Part shown: positions 32,812-39,917 of the stretch, one piece after another | How the letters are laid out: the number at the start of each line of letters is the position of its first letter | Position numbering within the stretch: the first letter of the stretch is position 1 | Assembly (NCBI GenBank): GCA_002305075.1 | Contig: DBQC01000005.1 | Coordinates: 516-42,064 of the forward strand | DNA from: Ruminococcaceae bacterium UBA1404 | GTDB taxonomy: Bacteria > Bacillota > Clostridia > Oscillospirales > Ruminococcaceae | DNA: 41,549 bases | Direction of reading: 5' to 3' | The notes under the pieces: generated by a model | Told to the model about the DNA's origin: nothing | The model's input: only the letters and a program-made list of their open reading frames with translations | Databases searched by the model: none | Program-made: the position numbers and the translations under genes

Positions 32812-33717
32812 CTACTTAATCATGTTGGCAACTTCATCGGCAAAGTTGTCCTCACGCTTTTCAAGGCCCTCGCCCTTTTCATAGCGCACAAAGTTCACAA
32901 CTTTAATGCTGCCGCCCAGCTCCTTGGCCACCTTGTCGGTGTACTGGGCCACCGTGATGTCGCCATCCTTGACAAAGGCCTGATCCAAGAGGCAGTTGTC
33001 TTTGTAGTACTTGGCGATGCGCCCGTTTACCATCTTCTCGGCGATGTTGGCAGGCTTGCCCTCGTTGATGGCCTGAGCCATAAGGATTTCGCGCTCTTTC
33101 GCGATAACCTCGGCGGGTACAGCCTCGCGGTTGAGATAGAGAGGATTGGCAGCCGCAATCTGCATGCAGACATCCTTGGCATAGGTCTCGAAGTCGGCAG
33201 ACTGCGCAAGGTCGGTGTCGAACAGCGTCAGCACAGCAATGCGACCGCCGCCGTGGATATAGGAGGCAGTGATGCCCTCGTACCGGGTAAAGCGGCGGAT
33301 TTTAAGGTTCTCGCCAATGGTGAGAATCTTATCTCTCAGCGCCTCTTCCACTGTCTCGCCCGAGTCGAGTTTGCAGCCGAGCAGCGCATCGACATCGGCG
33401 GGGTTGTGCGCCTCGATGGCACCGGCAACGCTGGTTACAAACTCGTTAAACATATCGTTTTTGGCCACAAAGTCGGTCTCGGAGTTTACCTCCACAATCA
33501 CGCCGATCTTGGCATCGTTATCGCTCATGGCGTACACTACGCCTTCGGCAGCCACACGGTCGGCCTTTTTAGCAGCCGCGGCCAAACCCTTTTCACGCAG
33601 CAGGGCTACCGCCCGCTCGAAATCGCCCTCCGCCTCGGTGAGAGCCTTTTTGCAGTCCATCATACCCACGCCGGTCTGCTGGCGCAGTCTATTTACATCC
33701 TGGGCAGTAAAAGCCAT
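32812..33717 (-). CDS. tsf: Elongation factor Ts
   Basis: The nucleotide exchange factor of EF-Tu, 301 residues. The N-terminal UBA-like domain (VNRLRQQTGVGMMDCKKALTE) is followed by the EF-Tu contact motif TDFVAKND at 81-88 and the duplicated core. ATG at 33717 has GGGAGG eight bases upstream. It is co-transcribed with rpsB, the universal bacterial arrangement. Confidence 0.98.
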   Translation of the reverse strand: MAFTAQDVNRLRQQTGVGMMDCKKALTEAEGDFERAVALLREKGLAAAAKKADRVAAEGVVYAMSDNDAKIGVIVEVNSETDFVAKNDMFNEFVTSVAGAIEAHNPADVDALLGCKLDSGETVEEALRDKILTIGENLKIRRFTRYEGITASYIHGGGRIAVLTLFDTDLAQSADFETYAKDVCMQIAAANPLYLNREAVPAEVIAKEREILMAQAINEGKPANIAEKMVNGRIAKYYKDNCLLDQAFVKDGDITVAQYTDKVAKELGGSIKVVNFVRYEKGEGLEKREDNFADEVANMIK

Positions 33718-33754
33718 TTTTATTTCCTCCCGTTGTTGTTAAGTGAATTTGCGA

Positions 33755-33790
33755 ATATAAGAGGCGCCCCGACAAAGATCTGCCCGGGCG
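33755..33790 (-). terminator. Hairpin in the rpsB-tsf gap, possible attenuator
   Basis: GGCGCCC and GGGGCGCC can pair over 7 bp in the minus-strand RNA, followed only by TCTTATATTC. It could act as a partial terminator or processing site that sets the S2/EF-Ts ratio. Weak evidence. Confidence 0.4.
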
Positions 33791-33798
33791 CCCAACAC

Positions 33799-34539
33799 TT
33801 ATGCCTCGTCCGCCTCGTCCTCGGCCTCCTTGGCCTCGTCGGCCACGGGTGCGTCGGCGCCCTGACGGCCCTCGATAATCGCGTTGGCCATGGTCTGGGA
33901 AATAAGCCTGACAGCACGGATGGCATCGTCGTTACCGGGGATGATATAGTCAATTTCATCGGGGTCGCAGTTGGTGTCTACGATGGCGATGATGGGAATG
34001 CCCAGTTTGCGGGCTTCGGCCACTGCAATGCGCTCCTTGCGGGGATCCACAATGAAGATAGCACCGGGCAGTTTGTTCATATCCTTGATGCCGCCGAGGT
34101 ATTTATCCAGCTTTTCAATCTCTAACTGAAGCTTGGTAACCTCTTTTTTGGGCAGCAAATCGAAGGTGCCGTCCTCCTCCATATTGCGCAGCTGCTCAAG
34201 GCGGTCCACCCGGCGGCGGATGGTCTTAAAGTTCGTGAGCATGCCGCCCAGCCAACGGGCGTTCACATAGAAGGCGCCAGCCCGCTCGGCCTCTTCTTTG
34301 ATGGACTCGGCAGCCTGCTTCTTGGTGCCTACGAAAAGCACCGACTGGCCATCGGCCGAGAGATCACGCACATAATTGTAGGCGGTTTCCAGCATCTTAA
34401 CGGTCTTTTGCAGGTCGATGATGTAGATGCCGTTGCGCTCGGTAAAGATGTAGGTGGCCATTTTGGGGTTCCACCTGCGGGTTTGGTGGCCGAAGTGTAC
34501 GCCGGCCTCGAGCAATTGTTTCATAGATACGACGCTCAT
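33799..34539 (-). CDS. rpsB: 30S ribosomal protein S2
   Basis: Ribosomal protein S2 of 246 residues. It begins MSVVSMKQLLEAGVHFGHQT and shows RRWNPKMATYIF, GTKKQAAESIKEEA and RWLGGMLTNFKTI as in all bacterial S2 proteins. The C-terminus is a short acidic tail rich in Glu, Asp and Ala. ATG at 34539 lies ten bases downstream of AAGGAGG. A promoter about 110 bases upstream gives a long, GC-rich leader. Confidence 0.98.
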   Translation of the reverse strand: MSVVSMKQLLEAGVHFGHQTRRWNPKMATYIFTERNGIYIIDLQKTVKMLETAYNYVRDLSADGQSVLFVGTKKQAAESIKEEAERAGAFYVNARWLGGMLTNFKTIRRRVDRLEQLRNMEEDGTFDLLPKKEVTKLQLEIEKLDKYLGGIKDMNKLPGAIFIVDPRKERIAVAEARKLGIPIIAIVDTNCDPDEIDYIIPGNDDAIRAVRLISQTMANAIIEGRQGADAPVADEAKEAEDEADEA

Positions 34540-34646
34540 TAAATAAATTCCTCCTTGGTTTTTCCTCCACCCGCCCTTTGGCGCGCCGAGCCACTTGGGG
34601 CCACCAGACGCTGCCGGACGGATGTGTGTATTTAATACGCCAAGAC

Positions 34647-34675
34647 ATTATATCACCCGATTCTATAAAAGGCAA
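34647..34675 (-). promoter_or_regulatory. Sigma-A promoter of rpsB-tsf
   Basis: Minus-strand TTGCCT (34670-34675), 17 bases, perfect TATAAT (34647-34652). Confidence 0.75.
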
Positions 34676-34703
34676 TACCCATCATGGCTAAATTTGCCGC
34701 CTT

Positions 34704-34976
34704 TTACCGGCTGCGGGGTCGACGCCGACGCATGTCAAAGGGGGGGCAATCGATGAGGATGGTGTCCTCGCCGATGACCTTAATATCCCCCCACTTAATG
34801 ACGATATCCTTGCCCCGCCCCAGCAGGCCAAACAGCCGCAGCCGACCATAGACGATGACTGTGACCACCCGGGCGGTGGACAGGTCTATGTCAAAATCGT
34901 CGGCGCAACCCAGGCGTGTGCCGTCTCGAATGTTGATAACATCCTTGCAGCGGAGCTCCCCTACCCGCATAAACAT
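34704..34976 (-). CDS. YlmC/YmxH family sporulation protein
   Basis: A 90-residue PRC-barrel protein of the YlmC/YmxH type: MRVGELRCKDVINIRDGTRL, then a hydrophobic VVTVIVYGRLRLFGLLGRGKD, and IVIKWGDIKVIGEDTILID, with a basic Arg-rich end. In Bacilli and Clostridia it sits next to sigG; its function is unknown. ATG at 34976 follows GGAGG by seven bases (ATG 34970 is an alternative). It is divergent from sigG here. A TATAAT at 35006-35011 (minus) with a distant TTGTGA may be its promoter. Confidence 0.88.
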   Translation of the reverse strand: MFMRVGELRCKDVINIRDGTRLGCADDFDIDLSTARVVTVIVYGRLRLFGLLGRGKDIVIKWGDIKVIGEDTILIDCPPFDMRRRRPRSR

Positions 34977-35086
34977 AGGCCCACCTCCACGCTCTATCCT
35001 ATGGAATTATAGGTAGGGTTTATGACTTTCTCACAATGTCCTATGAGACGGTAAGGTTTTTGCATCTTTTTGACAGCGCTGTTTCG

Positions 35087-35116
35087 GTGTAAACAAAATG
35101 GCGCCGGTCAATAATG
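35087..35116 (+). promoter_or_regulatory. Candidate sigma-F type promoter of sigG
   Basis: GTGTA (35087-35091), 15 bases, then GTCAATAATG (35107-35116) fits the sigma-F pattern GYWTA and GGNNANANTW in part, and would give a short leader before AGGGGG at 35132. A sigma-A alternative overlaps it: a perfect TTGACA at 35070-35075 with CAAAAT 18 bases on. Which is used cannot be settled by reading. Confidence 0.45.
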
Positions 35117-35143
35117 AAGCTAACGAGCCGTAGGGGGATATAC

Positions 35144-35914
35144 ATGCACATAAACAAGGTGGAAATTTGCGGGGTAAATACCTCCAAACTTGTGGTGTTA
35201 AAAGAGAAGGAGAAAGAGGTTCTCTTAAAGCGTGCCGCTAAGGGGGATAAAGCGGCCCGCGAAGCTCTTATCAGTGGCAATCTTAAGTTGGTGCTTAGCG
35301 TTGTGCAGAAATTTGCCACCCGAGGCGAAAATTTAGACGACCTCTTTCAAGTGGGCTGCATAGGCCTTATTAAGTCTATCGACAACTTTGATACAACGCT
35401 TGGCGTGCGTTTCTCCACATATGCCGTTCCCATGATCATCGGTGAAATAAGAAGGTATTTAAGAGACAATAACCCCATTCGGGTGAGCAGATCTATGCGG
35501 GACATGGCCTATAAGGCTATGCAGGCCAAGGAGCGTCTGCTAAGAGAATACAGCCGCGAGCCCACCATTCAGGAGCTGTCCGACGCTTTGGGCGCAGCCC
35601 GCGAGGAGGTTGTGCTGGCACTGGAAGCCATTGTCTCTCCCCTTTCTCTCCACGATCCGGTCTATGCCGACGGCGGTGATACCATTTATATCCTCGACCA
35701 GATTAAAGATCCGGTGGGAGATGAGGATTGGCTGGACGAGATCTCCTTTAAGGAGGCAGTGGAGGGGCTAACCGACCGAGAAAAGCGCATTTTGCACCTG
35801 CGCTTTATGCGTGGCCGCACCCAGATGGAGGTGGCAGAGGAAATTGGAATCTCGCAGGCACAGGTAAGCCGGGTGGAAAAGGGTGCGCTGGCCAGGATAA
35901 AGAAACAGCTATAA
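35144..35914 (+). CDS. sigG: Late forespore RNA polymerase sigma factor G
   Basis: Sigma-G directs late forespore transcription. The 256-residue protein has the sigma-G N-terminus NKVEICGVNTSKL, region 2 with NLKLVLSVVQKFATRGENLD and DLFQVGCIGLIKSIDNFD, FSTYAVPMIIGEIRRYLRDN followed by NPIRVSRSMRD, region 3, and a region 4 helix-turn-helix TQMEVAEEIGISQAQVSRVE. ATG at 35144 is chosen because AGGGGG ends six bases before it; an ATG at 35114 lacks a site. It lies on the plus strand, opposite to spoIIGA-sigE and ylmC, although in Bacillus and most Clostridia all point the same way. Confidence 0.96.
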   Translation: MHINKVEICGVNTSKLVVLKEKEKEVLLKRAAKGDKAAREALISGNLKLVLSVVQKFATRGENLDDLFQVGCIGLIKSIDNFDTTLGVRFSTYAVPMIIGEIRRYLRDNNPIRVSRSMRDMAYKAMQAKERLLREYSREPTIQELSDALGAAREEVVLALEAIVSPLSLHDPVYADGGDTIYILDQIKDPVGDEDWLDEISFKEAVEGLTDREKRILHLRFMRGRTQMEVAEEIGISQAQVSRVEKGALARIKKQL

Positions 35915-35947
35915 AAAGGCTGCCACACACAGCGTGGCAGCCTTTTT
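35913..35947. terminator. Bidirectional terminator between sigG and sigE
   Basis: AAAAAGGCTGCCAC and GTGGCAGCCTTTTT form a perfect stem around a 7-base loop. It overlaps the sigG stop codon and ends five bases before the sigE stop. Confidence 0.95.
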
Positions 35948-35952
35948 ATCTT

Positions 35953-36678
35953 TTAGCACACCCGCTCCATGTCCTTTTTAAGTCGGCGGATAATGCGTTT
36001 TTCTAACCTTGATATGTAAGACTGGGAAATGCCAATGATGTCGGCCACTTCCTTTTGGGTGCGCTCCTCACCGTCTAAAAGACCAAAGCGCAACTTCATA
36101 ATCAACTTTTCCCGATCTGCCAGACGCTCGATAGCCTCGAGCAGCATGCTGCGTTCGGCCGCCTGCTCAATAGGGCGGTTGATGGCATCGCTGTCGGTAC
36201 CTAAGATATCCGAGAGCAGCAGCTCGTTTCCATCCCAGTCTATATTGAGCGGCTCGTCGATGGACACCTCGTTTTTCAGTGGCTGGCACTTTCGCAAGAA
36301 CATAAGAATCTCGTTTTCGATGCAGCGAGAGGCATAGGTGGCCAGCTTGATACCTCGACTGGGGCTAAAGGTGCCCACGGCCTTGATAAGCCCGATGGAG
36401 CCGATGGAGATGAGATCCTCCACATTGATGCCTGTGGATTCAAACCGCCGGGCGATGTAAACCACCAGCCGCAGATTGTGCACAATGAGGGTCTGGCGGG
36501 CGTCGGCATCCCCTTGCTCAAGCAATACGAAGATTCGGCGCTCCTCCTCTACCGACAGGGGCGCAGGCAGCGTTTCGGGGCCGTTTATGTAGTGGATGCC
36601 CTCCCCCGTTTTGCCATACAGCGCCCACAGGCGGCTTAAAGCCCATTCCCACAAGCCGATTACTTCAACACGCCTCAT
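35953..36678 (-). CDS. sigE: Sporulation sigma factor E (pro-sigma-E)
   Basis: Early mother-cell sigma factor, 241 residues including an N-terminal pro-sequence of about 30 residues that is amphipathic and Trp-rich (IGLWEWALSRLWALYG), expected to hold it at the septal membrane until cleavage by SpoIIGA. The mature part begins near HYINGPETLPAPLS and shows NLRLVVYIARRFESTGINVE, DLISIGSIGLIKAVGTF, KLATYASRCIENEILM, FDEP-like SIDEPLNIDWDGNELLLSD, and a region 4 TQKEVADIIGISQSYISRLE. Its ATG overlaps the spoIIGA stop (ATGA), so production is coupled to that of its protease. Confidence 0.97.
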   Translation of the reverse strand: MRRVEVIGLWEWALSRLWALYGKTGEGIHYINGPETLPAPLSVEEERRIFVLLEQGDADARQTLIVHNLRLVVYIARRFESTGINVEDLISIGSIGLIKAVGTFSPSRGIKLATYASRCIENEILMFLRKCQPLKNEVSIDEPLNIDWDGNELLLSDILGTDSDAINRPIEQAAERSMLLEAIERLADREKLIMKLRFGLLDGEERTQKEVADIIGISQSYISRLEKRIIRRLKKDMERVC

Positions 36679-37559
36679 ACTAATTCCCCCGCTCTTTCAA
36701 AATAATGACTCAATATGGCCGGATTGGCGATGGCCGCGTAGCGCTCGTCCCCCACCGGATCCAAAGTTACAGCAACATAGAGATCGCAGGGCTGTGCCAC
36801 CCCGCCGCTTTGGCTGCACAGCACCCGATCGGGCCGAAAGGCCGGAAGGGCGCCACCGCCCTTGATGGTACGAAAGGGGATCATTCGTAGCCCCGGCTGA
36901 GACTGCACCCCTGTCTCCCCCCCATAGTAGGCCGCCACGGCCTCGGGCATAATGGGGCTTACATCTCCATAGGCGCAGATTACCACTGGCAGGCCGGAAA
37001 AGGGCTCGGTGAGATGATTGCCCGTGTCTAACAGGGCCACAAGGCTCACAGAGCGTCCTCCACGCACCATACGCAGCCGACAAAGCTCCCCGGGGGCCTG
37101 ACGACGACGGGTCCAGCGGCTGATAAGCTCCACCACCCCATAGCAAAGCCCGGTAATCAGCAGCAAGGGCAATGCGCCAATGCTAAAATACACCGCGCCA
37201 TTGTGCATAATCATGCCCGCCGGAGCCAGCCAGAGATAGAGAGCCAGCATAAGCCCCGCAACCACAAAGCTTACAAAAAGCAGCGACAGCATGAGCCTTA
37301 ATAAACCCATGGGCCGACAGCTTTGGCAGGCAACGGCCACCATCATAAGGCAGAATAATATTTTAAGAGCCCCGCTCGTCCAGACCCCCATGGACGGCAG
37401 GAAGATGGACAGAGCGCCTAAGGCCCCCACCAAAGCACCGGCACAGGCTCTTATGGGCCTTAAATCAACGCCCACCAGTTTGGCCGCTGCCCAAATCAGC
37501 ACAAAGTTGATGATAAAATTCAGGGCAATCAGTACATCCACATAGACCACCGTGGCCAT
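36675..37559 (-). CDS. spoIIGA: Sigma-E processing peptidase SpoIIGA
   Basis: A membrane aspartic protease that removes the pro-sequence of sigma-E on a signal from the forespore (SpoIIR). The 294-residue protein has five hydrophobic helices in residues 1-145 and a soluble C-terminal domain with the catalytic motif Asp178-Thr-Gly-Asn, close to the position known in B. subtilis. ATG at 37559 has GGGAGGTG four bases upstream; a TTG further upstream is unlikely. It forms a two-gene operon with sigE. Confidence 0.94.
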   Translation of the reverse strand: MATVVYVDVLIALNFIINFVLIWAAAKLVGVDLRPIRACAGALVGALGALSIFLPSMGVWTSGALKILFCLMMVAVACQSCRPMGLLRLMLSLLFVSFVVAGLMLALYLWLAPAGMIMHNGAVYFSIGALPLLLITGLCYGVVELISRWTRRRQAPGELCRLRMVRGGRSVSLVALLDTGNHLTEPFSGLPVVICAYGDVSPIMPEAVAAYYGGETGVQSQPGLRMIPFRTIKGGGALPAFRPDRVLCSQSGGVAQPCDLYVAVTLDPVGDERYAAIANPAILSHYFERAGELV

Positions 37560-37588
37560 GTGACACCTCCCGAGCAAGCTCGTTTAGA

Positions 37589-37621
37589 ATTATATCCATT
37601 GGTCCCCGTAGAAGCTGTCGG
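37589..37621 (-). promoter_or_regulatory. spoIIG-type promoter, widely spaced
   Basis: Minus-strand TATAAT (37589-37594) with CCGACA (37616-37621) 21 bases upstream. The usual 17-base position holds no -35 match. The B. subtilis spoIIG promoter has a similar abnormal spacing (22 bases) and needs Spo0A-P with sigma-A. Confidence 0.5.
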
Positions 37622-37622
37622 A
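37616..37622 (+). promoter_or_regulatory. Spo0A box-like site
   Basis: TGTCGGA differs from the 0A box TGTCGAA at one position and lies exactly over the -35 element of the spoIIGA promoter. No second good box was found upstream, which lowers confidence. Confidence 0.4.
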
Positions 37623-37800
37623 ACGGGGTAGGCAGGCTATCAAATTTACTTTCCTGCGCTTTAGGCCATTCTGATAGGGAAAAACCCGGTGTTAAAGTGG
37701 GCAGACGGGCCTTTTTGTCCTTTTATAAGGCAGGAGTTGGGTAGCCTTTAGTCACACATTCTCATAATCTGTAGGGAAATCCTATTTTGGAGATGATGCC

Positions 37801-38163
37801 ATGTCTTGCACCAGCAAGTTTTGTAAGGAGATGCTAAAACCACCCACTTGCCCAAAACCGCCTAAGCCATCAAAACCGGGGTATCTGCGCTGCTGCGACA
37901 CCGTCGGATGCGCCGATTACAAGGCCGAGCATCGCAACCCCTTTTGGCCAAAGTTTGCCCATCCCCAGTGGCTGGACTGTGACGAGCTGTATAACTACCG
38001 CGGCGAAAAGCCCCGCGAGGAGCACCACGAGCCCCCGGTCCCACCCGAAGCAAAGCCTCCCCGGCCTGAACCCAAGCCTCCACGCCCCGAGCCGAATTGT
38101 AGGCCCCAGCACATCTGCCCCCGTTGCGGGCGCTGTATGCGCTGCGCACATCCCGAGCGCTGA
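37801..38163 (+). CDS. Cys/Pro-rich hypothetical protein
   Basis: A 120-residue protein I do not recognise. It has 12 Cys and 26 Pro. The C-terminus reads CPRCGRCMRC (four Cys at 106, 109, 112 and 115, spaced by two), which could bind a metal or be cross-linked. Residues 85-98 are two copies of KPPRPEP. A paired Cys31-Cys32 and aromatic NPFWP and HPQW segments occur in the middle. No signal peptide or membrane helix. ATG at 37801 follows GGAG by eight bases, and a terminator lies 30 bases after the stop. It is divergent from spoIIGA, so a role as a spore coat or crust component is conceivable but unproven. Antisense open frames in the same place are explained by base composition. Confidence 0.65.
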   Translation: MSCTSKFCKEMLKPPTCPKPPKPSKPGYLRCCDTVGCADYKAEHRNPFWPKFAHPQWLDCDELYNYRGEKPREEHHEPPVPPEAKPPRPEPKPPRPEPNCRPQHICPRCGRCMRCAHPER

Positions 38164-38192
38164 GCTCGCTTGCCCTTTCAGGCACATACATA

Positions 38193-38231
38193 GGGCCTGT
38201 CACAGCTAGGCTATGACAGGCCCCGTCTTTC
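38193..38231 (+). terminator. Terminator of the Cys/Pro-rich gene
   Basis: GGGCCTGTCA and TGACAGGCCC form a 10-bp stem followed by CGTCTTTCT. Confidence 0.75.
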
Positions 38232-38246
38232 TATGTCCGACATGAT

Positions 38247-38275
38247 TTGACATTCTAAAATTTCCACTTTAGAAT
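38247..38275 (+). promoter_or_regulatory. Sigma-A promoter of nth with overlapping palindrome
   Basis: A perfect TTGACA (38247-38252), 17 bases, TAGAAT (38270-38275). An inverted repeat ATTCTAAA (38252-38259) and TTTAGAAT (38268-38275) with an 8-base centre fills the spacer and the -10, as an operator would. Confidence 0.75.
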
Positions 38276-38303
38276 AAGGAAAAACAAGCGGATGTGATGA
38301 TTC

Positions 38304-39032
38304 ATGACCAAAAAGCAGCGAGCGGCCATGGCGGTGGAACTGCTCGAGCAGGCCTATCCCGACCCCGTATGCGCTCTTGATTACGAACAACCCTACCAGC
38401 TGCTGATTGCGGTTCGGCTGTCGGCCCAGTGCACCGACGCGCGGGTCAACATCATCACCCGGGAGCTGTTTGCCAAATATCCCACCTTAGAGGCCATTGC
38501 CGCCGCCCCGGTGGCCGACATCGAGGACATTATCCGCTCCTGCGGACTATATAAAACCAAGGCACGGGACATCTCGACCATGACTAAGCTGCTGCTCACA
38601 CAGCACGGCGGCCGGGTACCCGATACTATGGAGGCGCTGCTCGACCTGCCCGGCGTTGGCCGAAAAAGCGCCAACCTCATCCTCGGGGACATCTATGGTC
38701 AGCCTGCTGTTGTTTGCGACACGCACTGCATCCGCATCACCGGCCTGTTGGGCCTTATTGACACAAAAGACCCCTATAAAGCAGAAATGCAGCTGAGGGC
38801 CTGTCTGCCCATGGACAAGGCAAACGACTTCTGCCACCGCATTGTACTCCACGGCCGGGCGGTCTGCATTGCCCGGCGGCCCGACTGCGGCGCTTGTGTG
38901 CTGGCCCCCTGCTGCAAGTTTTTTACTGGCAGCCAAAATGCCACCAAACCCAAAGCTAAAGCTCCTGCTAAGGCTAAGGCGCCCGCCAAGTCAAAGACAG
39001 CCAAACCCCGCCCTGCTGCTGATACACTCTAA
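38304..39032 (+). CDS. nth: Endonuclease III
   Basis: A bifunctional DNA glycosylase/AP lyase that removes oxidised pyrimidines. The 242-residue protein has the helix-hairpin-helix LPGVGRKSANLI with catalytic Lys121, catalytic Asp139 in VVCDTHCIRI, and a 4Fe-4S loop Cys188-x6-Cys195-x2-Cys198-x5-Cys204. It then carries a non-conserved tail (residues about 212-242) of repeated Lys, Ala and Pro, likely disordered and DNA-binding. ATG at 38304 has only a weak GGATGTGA upstream. It is a single-gene unit between two terminators. Confidence 0.96.
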   Translation: MTKKQRAAMAVELLEQAYPDPVCALDYEQPYQLLIAVRLSAQCTDARVNIITRELFAKYPTLEAIAAAPVADIEDIIRSCGLYKTKARDISTMTKLLLTQHGGRVPDTMEALLDLPGVGRKSANLILGDIYGQPAVVCDTHCIRITGLLGLIDTKDPYKAEMQLRACLPMDKANDFCHRIVLHGRAVCIARRPDCGACVLAPCCKFFTGSQNATKPKAKAPAKAKAPAKSKTAKPRPAADTL

Positions 39033-39044
39033 ACCGATAATGCT

Positions 39045-39075
39045 AAAAGCCCGGCTCCGCTTGGAGCCGGGCTTT
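39045..39075. terminator. Bidirectional terminator
   Basis: AGCCCGGCTCC and GGAGCCGGGCT, flanked by A4 and T3, lie between the convergent nth and yebC genes. Confidence 0.88.
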
Positions 39076-39086
39076 GCTGTCTAATT

Positions 39087-39824
39087 TTAGTCCTCGTCGT
39101 CCTCATTTTCCCAGTTGTGCCAGACGCTCTGCACATCGTCGTGATCCTCAAACAGCTCGAGCATCTTCTGCATTTTCTGGCGCTGGTCAGGGTCGGTTAG
39201 CTGGGTGTAGGAGGAGGGCTCGTACTCCAACTGGGCCGACACAAATTGATACCCCAGCTTATCGAGAGCATCACGCACGCCGCTGAATGCCCCGGTATCG
39301 GTGTAGATGGCGATGGCTTCCTCCGAGTACTCGATGTCCTGCACACCATCCAGAAGGGCATCCTCAAAAATCTTCTCCTCGGAGATGCCGGTGTTCTCGA
39401 TGACCAGCACCCCCTTGCGGGTGAACATATAGCTCACGCTGCCGCTTTGCCCGAGATTGCCGCCATATTTGTCAAAATAGTGGCGCAGGTCGCCGGCAGT
39501 ACGGTTGCGGTTGTCGGTTAGGGTCTCTACCATCACGGCCACGCCATTGGGGCCGTAGCCCTCGTATATAATCTCCTCGTACTGATTGCGGTCGCTGTCG
39601 CCGGCAGCCTTTTTTATGGCCCGATCAATGTTATCGTTTGGTAGGTTGTTGGCCTTTGCCTTGGCAATGGCGTCCCGCAGGCGGCTGTTGGTAGCAGGGT
39701 CGGCACCGCCCTCTTTGACGGCTACGGCAATCTCCCTGCCCATTTTGGTAAAGATCTGCCCCCTCTTGCTGTCCGCCGCTTCCTTTTTGCGCTTGATGTT
39801 GTTCCATTTGGAATGTCCAGCCAT
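39087..39824 (-). CDS. YebC/PmpR family DNA-binding / translation protein
   Basis: A 245-residue TACO1/YebC family protein, recognised by MAGHSKWNNIKRKKEAADSK at the start, IFTKMGREIAVAVKEGG, NNLPNDNIDRAIKKA, EEIIYEGYGPNGVAVMVE and LTDNRNRT. The family was annotated as transcription regulators; recent work links members to translation of difficult sequences. The acidic C-terminus (ENEDDED) is common. ATG at 39824 gives the canonical N-terminus; GAGGGTGAT lies upstream. Confidence 0.96.
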   Translation of the reverse strand: MAGHSKWNNIKRKKEAADSKRGQIFTKMGREIAVAVKEGGADPATNSRLRDAIAKAKANNLPNDNIDRAIKKAAGDSDRNQYEEIIYEGYGPNGVAVMVETLTDNRNRTAGDLRHYFDKYGGNLGQSGSVSYMFTRKGVLVIENTGISEEKIFEDALLDGVQDIEYSEEAIAIYTDTGAFSGVRDALDKLGYQFVSAQLEYEPSSYTQLTDPDQRQKMQKMLELFEDHDDVQSVWHNWENEDDED

Positions 39825-39862
39825 GCTATCTATCACCCTCAGTATTCTATAATCATGGGCTT

Positions 39863-39892
39863 ATTGTAGCATAGAGCCCCATAGGGATGCAA
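39863..39892 (-). promoter_or_regulatory. Promoter of the yebC-family gene
   Basis: Minus-strand TTGCAT (39887-39892), 18 bases, TACAAT (39863-39868). Confidence 0.55.
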
Positions 39893-39917
39893 ACCAAAAG
39901 GAACTGGCGCACAGCGG

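Noticed and set aside
37862..38203. Minus-strand open frames opposite the Cys/Pro-rich gene
   Set aside because: No ribosome binding site or terminator in the right place; the plus frame has both, plus repeated Cys and Pro motifs.
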